DNA from: Bacteroidales bacterium | Lineage (GTDB): Bacteria > Bacteroidota > Bacteroidia > Bacteroidales > UBA932 | DNA: 5,562 nt | Assembly: GCA_017527625.1 (NCBI GenBank) | Contig: JAFXPV010000054.1 | Location: 1-5,562, forward strand | Reading direction: 5' to 3' | Shown here: one piece after another, positions 1-3,239 of the stretch | How the letters are laid out: the number at the start of each line of letters is the position of its first letter | Position numbering within the stretch: the first letter of the stretch is position 1 | The notes under the pieces: generated by a model | What the model was told of the DNA's origin: nothing | Databases searched by the model: none | Seen by the model: the letters and a program-made list of their open reading frames with translations, nothing else | Translations under genes and position numbers: made by a program

Positions 1-188
1 ATGGCTACTGCGTCGCGTGCTGCTTCTTTATGCACCTGTTCATAAATATCGGTATGACCATAGGCCTGATGCCGGTCATCGGCATCCCGCTGCCGCTTAT
101 GAGCTACGGCGGCTCCTCGCTGTGGGCATTCACCGTGCTGCTGTTCATATTCATTGTCCTTGACCACGAAGAAAGAAAATATTTTTAG
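1..188 (+). CDS. rodA: RodA-type peptidoglycan glycosyltransferase, C-terminal end (5' truncated)
   Basis: The reading frame enters from the left edge (first whole codon at base 3) and ends at TAG 186-188, leaving 61 residues. It contains the sequence [20 protein letters not shown] followed by YGGSS, the signature of the last extracytoplasmic loop and final membrane segments of the SEDS family. The PVIGIPLP wording fits RodA better than FtsW. After it comes one hydrophobic segment ([13 protein letters not shown]) and a short charged cytoplasmic tail ending DHEERKYF. Family knowledge: RodA polymerises lipid II glycan strands during cell elongation, working with a class B penicillin-binding protein (PBP2) in the inner membrane. 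PBP2 often lies just upstream in this phylum, but that is outside the window. The next gene starts one base after the stop, which suggests co-transcription. The family call is firm; RodA rather than a paralogue is likely. Confidence 0.9.
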   Translation, partial: GYCVACCFFMHLFINIGMTIGLMPVIGIPLPLMSYGGSSLWAFTVLLFIFIVLDHEERKYF

Positions 189-189
189 A

Positions 190-1362
190 ATGAAAAAGAT
201 TGCGGAAGGTATCGTCTATATCGGTGCTGATGACAAGACCCAGGACCTTTTCGAAGGTCAGTATATAATCCCCGAAGGGATGGCATATAACTCCTATCTC
301 ATTGAAGGAGAGAAGATTGCGATTCTGGACACGGCGGACGCCTGCGTGGCGGAGCAGTGGAAAGCGAACTTGCTGGAGGCCCTCGGCGGCAGGACCCCGT
401 CCTACCTGGTAGTGCACCATATGGAACCCGACCACTCCGCGCTCATCGCCTGGGTGCAGGAGCAGTTCCCGTCCGTAGAGATTGTCGCTTCGGCCAAAGC
501 GATCCAGTTCCTCGGTCAGTTCTTTGAGGGCTCATTCAGGACCCTGGCGGTCAAGGAAGGTGACGTGCTTGACCTGGGAGGCTTCTCCCTTAAGTTCCTT
601 GCCGCACCTATGGTGCACTGGCCCGAGGTGCTGGTCTCCTTCGAAAGCACGACCGGCTGCCTCTTCAGCGCCGATGCCTTCGGCAAGTTCGGAGCGCTTT
701 CTGAGTGCGGCTTCTTCGCCGACGAAGACGGCGACTGGGCCTGCGAAGCCCGCCGCTATTACTTCAACATTTGCGGCAAATACGGCCTGCCGGTACAGAC
801 TCTGCTGAAGAAAGTCTCAGCACTTCCGGTGAAGGTTATATGCCCCCTGCACGGACCGATAATCAGGCAGGATCTTGGCTCATACACAGGACTTTACGAA
901 ACCTGGAGCAGCTACGGCGTGGAGACCCCCGGCGTGTTCGTGGCCTATGCCTCGATGCACGGCTGCACCGCCGAGGCGGCGCTCAAACTCGCCGAGATCC
1001 TCAAGGCGAAAGGCTGCCCGAAGGTGGCAGTCTCCGACCTGTGCCGAGACGATATGGCGGAGGCCGTCGAGGACGCTTTCCGCTATGGCAAGATGGTACT
1101 TGCCGCCTCCACCTACGACGGCGGCCTGTTCACCCCGGCATATAACTTCCTCCACACCCTTCAGATGAAGGGTTATCAGAAGCGCCAGGTCGCTCTGATC
1201 GAGAACGGCACCTGGGCGCCTGCAGCAGCGCGCGTGATGACAGAGATGCTCGGTGCGATGAAAGACGTCGAGGTCGTCGCCCCTACGGTCACCCTTCGCA
1301 GCACCCTTAAGCCCTCGGACATCCCTGCCCTTGAGGCCCTGGCCGACGCCATTATATCTTGA
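190..1362 (+). CDS. fprA: A-type flavodiiron protein (FprA family), O2/NO reductase
   Basis: Complete 390-residue protein, the usual length of a two-domain class A flavodiiron protein. The N-terminal metallo-beta-lactamase-like domain (about 1-245) carries the di-iron ligand set: H77, E79, D81 and H82 (in HHMEPDHS), H143 (MVHWPE), D162 (SADAFG) and H221 (PLHGP). The C-terminal flavodoxin domain (about 248-390) has the FMN phosphate loop VAYASMHGCTAEAA (251-264) and the STYDGGLF loop near 307-314. No rubredoxin or flavin-reductase extension is present, so electrons must come from a separate rubredoxin or similar donor. Family role: cytoplasmic four-electron reduction of O2 to water and/or NO to N2O in anaerobes. 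I chose ATG 190: the beginning of the conserved fold matches MKKIAEGIVY, whereas an in-frame TTG at 154 would add 12 residues lying inside the upstream gene. No Shine-Dalgarno site is visible, as is usual in Bacteroidota. It follows rodA by one base and overlaps the convergent gene at its 3' end by 11 bp. Confidence 0.95.
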   Translation: MKKIAEGIVYIGADDKTQDLFEGQYIIPEGMAYNSYLIEGEKIAILDTADACVAEQWKANLLEALGGRTPSYLVVHHMEPDHSALIAWVQEQFPSVEIVASAKAIQFLGQFFEGSFRTLAVKEGDVLDLGGFSLKFLAAPMVHWPEVLVSFESTTGCLFSADAFGKFGALSECGFFADEDGDWACEARRYYFNICGKYGLPVQTLLKKVSALPVKVICPLHGPIIRQDLGSYTGLYETWSSYGVETPGVFVAYASMHGCTAEAALKLAEILKAKGCPKVAVSDLCRDDMAEAVEDAFRYGKMVLAASTYDGGLFTPAYNFLHTLQMKGYQKRQVALIENGTWAPAAARVMTEMLGAMKDVEVVAPTVTLRSTLKPSDIPALEALADAIIS

Positions 1363-2446
1363 GGAAGATCTTCTGCTTGTAAAGGAAGTATAGGAACAGC
1401 CAGACCACGGCGAGGTGGGCGGCGGCGGTGAGGACTCCGCCCCAGGCGCCCATCAGGCCGGCGAGGCCGCCGACGAACCAGGAGCCTATGCCCCAGAAAT
1501 CGATGATGTGGCAGGCCACGTAGATGGTTATGGCATTCATTCCGGCCACCGTGAAGATGATGGTCCATTTCTTATGGCCCTTGACGTCGATGAACCAGTA
1601 GAAAAGCGAGAACATCGCAAGGGAATATGCTGCGCAGACAAGCACGAAGGAGCTGCTCCACAGGTTCTTATTGACAGGGAACCATATGTTCCAAAGAAGG
1701 CCCAGCCCGAGGCAGACGGCTGCGGCGGCAAGCATATATGCCACTTTCCGGCCCCCGCTGAACTTCTCGCTGCGGATGAATTCTCCGGTGAACATGCCAA
1801 GCATCGCCGTGGCCACGGCGGGGATGTGGCTCAGAACTCCCTCCGGGTCGAAATTGCCGCGATAGAGGACTCCCAGGCCGAGGACGCGGTCCACATATCC
1901 CACGATATTTCCGTCCTGGGTCAGCGGGCCGGCGGTTGAATCAGGCGCCGGGACCAGAGCCACCAGCGCCCAATAGCCGAGCAGGATGGCGACCGTGATG
2001 ACGATCCTCCAGCGGCGCGAGCAGCTCACGTAGAGAATCGCCGCTACCATCCAGGCGATGCCGATGCGGCCGAGCACGCTGTAAATGCGCAGGTGCTCGA
2101 AGTCGAACTTCAGCAGGCCGTTGAGCAGGATACCCAGTACGACCAGTATGACTCCGCGAAGGAGTATCTTCCTGTATATCTGCCACTTGCTGCGTCCGCG
2201 CGAAACCTGGCTGGCATATGAGAAGGGGAACGAAATGCCCGCGATGAAAAGAAACAGCGGGAATATCGTGTCCATAAACGTGAACCCGTCCCACCAGGCG
2301 TGCTCCATATGCCGGAACAGCGCAGTCTCGGTCCCGCCCGGGATGGCCTCGCAGAAAGCCTCGATGAGGGCCGCCACGCCCATAATGATCAGCATATCGA
2401 AGCCCCTCAGGGCATCCAGCGAAAGAAGTCTCTTTGATGTATCCAT
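1352..2446 (-). CDS. HGSNAT/NagX-like membrane acyltransferase (DUF5009, COG4299)
   Basis: Complete 364-residue polytopic membrane protein. It opens with RLLSLDALRGFDMLIIMG, typical of this acyltransferase family. It then has HAWWDG (49-54) before the second membrane helix, matching the HASWNG element that holds the active-site histidine of human heparan-alpha-glucosaminide N-acetyltransferase; here that histidine is H49. Further family landmarks are DPEGVLSHIPAVATAMLG (200-217), NKNLWSSSFVL (259-269) and GMNAITIYV (302-310). About ten hydrophobic segments are visible, roughly at 14-32, 56-77, 93-112, 122-141, 147-165, 207-224, 235-253, 263-286, 294-315 and 325-356 (the last probably two). 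Family role: acetyl transfer from cytoplasmic acetyl-CoA across the membrane to an amino sugar on the far side. The bacterial substrate is not readable from sequence; a periplasmic glucosamine-containing glycan is the natural guess. It starts 6 bp after the stop of the regulator gene, so co-transcription is likely. Its GC content is visibly higher than the regulator's. Its 3' end overlaps the flavodiiron gene tail to tail. Confidence 0.88.
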   Translation of the reverse strand: MDTSKRLLSLDALRGFDMLIIMGVAALIEAFCEAIPGGTETALFRHMEHAWWDGFTFMDTIFPLFLFIAGISFPFSYASQVSRGRSKWQIYRKILLRGVILVVLGILLNGLLKFDFEHLRIYSVLGRIGIAWMVAAILYVSCSRRWRIVITVAILLGYWALVALVPAPDSTAGPLTQDGNIVGYVDRVLGLGVLYRGNFDPEGVLSHIPAVATAMLGMFTGEFIRSEKFSGGRKVAYMLAAAAVCLGLGLLWNIWFPVNKNLWSSSFVLVCAAYSLAMFSLFYWFIDVKGHKKWTIIFTVAGMNAITIYVACHIIDFWGIGSWFVGGLAGLMGAWGGVLTAAAHLAVVWLFLYFLYKQKIFLKI

Positions 2447-2452
2447 AGATTA

Positions 2453-2914
2453 CTAAAGTTTCTTGGGGTCTATATCTACGAAGATTCTTTTCCGAAGATC
2501 TGCATTCTCTTTCTCAAGATAAGTAATCTTGCTTAGAGCATTGGTTGCAATAGTCTCCTTCTGTTTCAGCTCTGTTTCAAGGAATGTGATATAAGCCTTG
2601 TCGGAAGGGAATATTGCCCTTGTGGGGGCTATAACTGTCACCTTGCCATCACTTTGTTCAGCTGGGAATCCTTTAACAAGCTGACCTTCGCCGGTGAGAA
2701 GGAACTTCTCGGAGACATGAAGGGCTTTTGCCCATCTTTTTGCTGAGACATAGCCCAGAGGTCTCTTACCTGACAGGACAGGAGATACAACAGAGAGTGG
2801 AACCCCTACTTTGGAGGAGATTTCGCTCTGTTTCCACCCTTGATTCATTACATAGGCTCTGAGAGCCGCAGCAACCCTTGCTGTTCTAACCGGGTCCGGT
2901 TTTGGTCGTGACAT
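2453..2914 (-). CDS. XRE-type helix-turn-helix regulator with C-terminal coiled coil
   Basis: Complete 153-residue soluble protein. An N-terminal helix-turn-helix domain spans about 11-78: KQSEISSKVG (28-37) reads as helix 2 and PLSVVSPVLSGKR (39-51) as the recognition helix. It ends with SEKFLLTGEGQLV, very like the ...LLTGEG... ending of many Bacteroidota XRE-family repressors. A short linker (about 80-105) leads to a heptad-rich helix at about 107-143 (YITFLETELKQKETI, then ITYLEKENADLRKRI), a likely dimerisation or tetramerisation coiled coil. There is no peptidase or ligand-binding domain, so it resembles a simple repressor and not a LexA/CI-type cleavable one. The start ATG is preceded by an AT-rich leader without a Shine-Dalgarno site. 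A TATCTTTG promoter element and a repeated 12-mer lie just upstream, suggesting autoregulation. Its base composition is visibly more AT-rich than both left-hand neighbours, consistent with acquisition by transfer. Target genes are unknown; the acyltransferase 6 bp downstream and the divergent large gene are candidates. Confidence 0.85.
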   Translation of the reverse strand: MSRPKPDPVRTARVAAALRAYVMNQGWKQSEISSKVGVPLSVVSPVLSGKRPLGYVSAKRWAKALHVSEKFLLTGEGQLVKGFPAEQSDGKVTVIAPTRAIFPSDKAYITFLETELKQKETIATNALSKITYLEKENADLRKRIFVDIDPKKL

Positions 2915-2925
2915 ATATAATAATA

Positions 2926-2979
2926 TTTATATGTATAATAACGCAAAGATAGTAATAATTTTTAAATTTTATATGTATA
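2926..2979. repeat. 12-bp direct repeat, two copies 42 bp apart, flanking the regulator's -7 element
   Basis: TTTATATGTATA occurs exactly at 2926-2937 and again at 2968-2979. The 42-bp offset is close to four turns of B-DNA, placing both copies on the same helix face. Copy 1 covers the expected transcription start and part of the leader of the regulator; copy 2 sits where its -33 element should be. Copy 1 also forms an inverted repeat with the start-codon region: ACATATA 2911-2917 against TATATGT 2928-2934. This is a plausible operator pair for the XRE protein. The AT-rich background makes chance matches easier, so the operator role is tentative. Confidence 0.4.
2944..2951 (-). promoter_or_regulatory. 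Bacteroides-type -7 element for the XRE regulator gene
   Basis: The minus strand reads TATCTTTG, an exact match to the Bacteroides -7 consensus TAnnTTTG, 29 bp upstream of the regulator's ATG. A start point near 2937 would give a leader of about 23 nt. No TTTG is present 19-21 bp further upstream. That position is instead occupied by one copy of a repeated 12-mer (2968-2979), so the promoter may be weak or controlled. The octamer match is seen directly; promoter activity is inferred. Confidence 0.55.
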
Positions 2980-2986
2980 TATCGGA

Positions 2987-3052
2987 TAAAAATATTTTTA
3001 CTGCAAAATTTATGTATTTTAGTTGATAAAAATTTGCAATTAAATTTTTTAT
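2987..3052. repeat. AT-rich palindromes between the two divergent promoters
   Basis: TAAAAATATTTTTA at 2987-3000 is a perfect 14-bp palindrome. A second, imperfect inverted repeat pairs ATAAAAATTT (3026-3035) with AAATTTTTTAT (3042-3052, one extra T) and encloses the rightward -33 element. Both begin with GATAAAAAT (2985-2993 and 3025-3033, offset 40 bp). They could be protein-binding sites or simply a consequence of an A+T-rich promoter region; the sequence cannot decide. Confidence 0.3.
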
Positions 3053-3063
3053 TCGTATCTTTG
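3033..3063 (+). promoter_or_regulatory. Full Bacteroides-type promoter driving the large secreted-protein gene
   Basis: A -33 element TTTG (3033-3036) and a -7 element TATCTTTG (3056-3063) are separated by 19 bp. This matches the Bacteroides primary sigma consensus TTTG-N19-21-TAnnTTTG. Transcription should begin near 3068-3071, giving a 5' leader of about 150 nt before ATG 3223. The -7 octamer is the same word used by the divergent regulator promoter. The -33 element lies inside an imperfect inverted repeat (3026-3052), so a bound repressor there would block it. Confidence 0.75.
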
Positions 3064-3082
3064 CACCAGGTTGAATAAGAAA

Positions 3083-3115
3083 GGGCGTCGCAGGTCTAGC
3101 ACACCTGCTCCGCCC
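3083..3115 (+). promoter_or_regulatory. GC-rich hairpin near the 5' end of the leader RNA
   Basis: GGGCG (3083-3087) pairs with CGCCC (3111-3115) and GCAGGT (3090-3095) pairs with ACCTGC (3103-3108). A symmetric TC/TC internal loop separates the two helices, and the apical loop is the 7-nt CTAGCAC. Eleven base pairs, nine of them G-C, sit about 13 nt from the predicted RNA start. No U-run follows, so it is not an intrinsic terminator. It could stabilise the 5' end of the message or form part of a structured regulatory RNA. I do not recognise a known riboswitch core in the remaining leader. The rest of the leader to about 3168 stays GC-rich, with a tandem CTCGCG (3146-3151, 3153-3158), then turns AT-rich before the start codon. 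Confidence 0.6.
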
Positions 3116-3185
3116 GGTAGAAATAAGGATCCTGATCTGTCAAATCTCGCGACTCGCGCCGCGCACGGAACCTTTACTTTCTGCA

Positions 3186-3239
3186 AAAATACTCTTTTCA
3201 GCCGAAATAAACAACTAAAACAATGAAAAAGAGTATTTT
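3186..3239 (+). promoter_or_regulatory. Long hairpin sequestering the start codon of the large secreted-protein gene
   Basis: AAAATACTCTTTTCA (3186-3200) is complementary to TGAAAAAGAGTATTTT (3224-3239), with 15 pairs and one bulged A. The loop is the 23 nt 3201-3223. The 3' arm comprises the TG of the ATG and codons 2 to 5 plus part of codon 6, so folding would bury the start codon and the first codons of the signal peptide. The helix is mostly A-U, hence of moderate stability and suited to a switch. The complementarity is seen directly; a regulatory role is inferred. Confidence 0.55.

Noticed and set aside
154..189. In-frame TTG start for the flavodiiron gene, 12 codons upstream of ATG 190
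   Set aside because: It lies inside the rodA coding end in another frame, and the added residues do not belong to the conserved fold; ATG 190 fits the family N-terminus.
1415..1939. 174-codon plus-strand open frame opposite the acyltransferase
   Set aside because: It is rich in Gly, Ala, His, Asp and Glu from reverse reading of a GC-rich membrane-protein gene; no promoter, no motif, and the minus-strand protein is clearly real.
3083..3115. Leader hairpin as an intrinsic terminator
   Set aside because: It is followed by GGTAGAAATAAG, not a run of T, so it lacks the terminator tail.
2915..3222. Invertible (phase-variable) promoter segment, as is common for Bacteroidota surface loci
   Set aside because: I looked for inverted repeats flanking the promoter at 100-300 bp spacing. 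The repeats seen are short, AT-rich and closely spaced, and no invertase gene is in the window.
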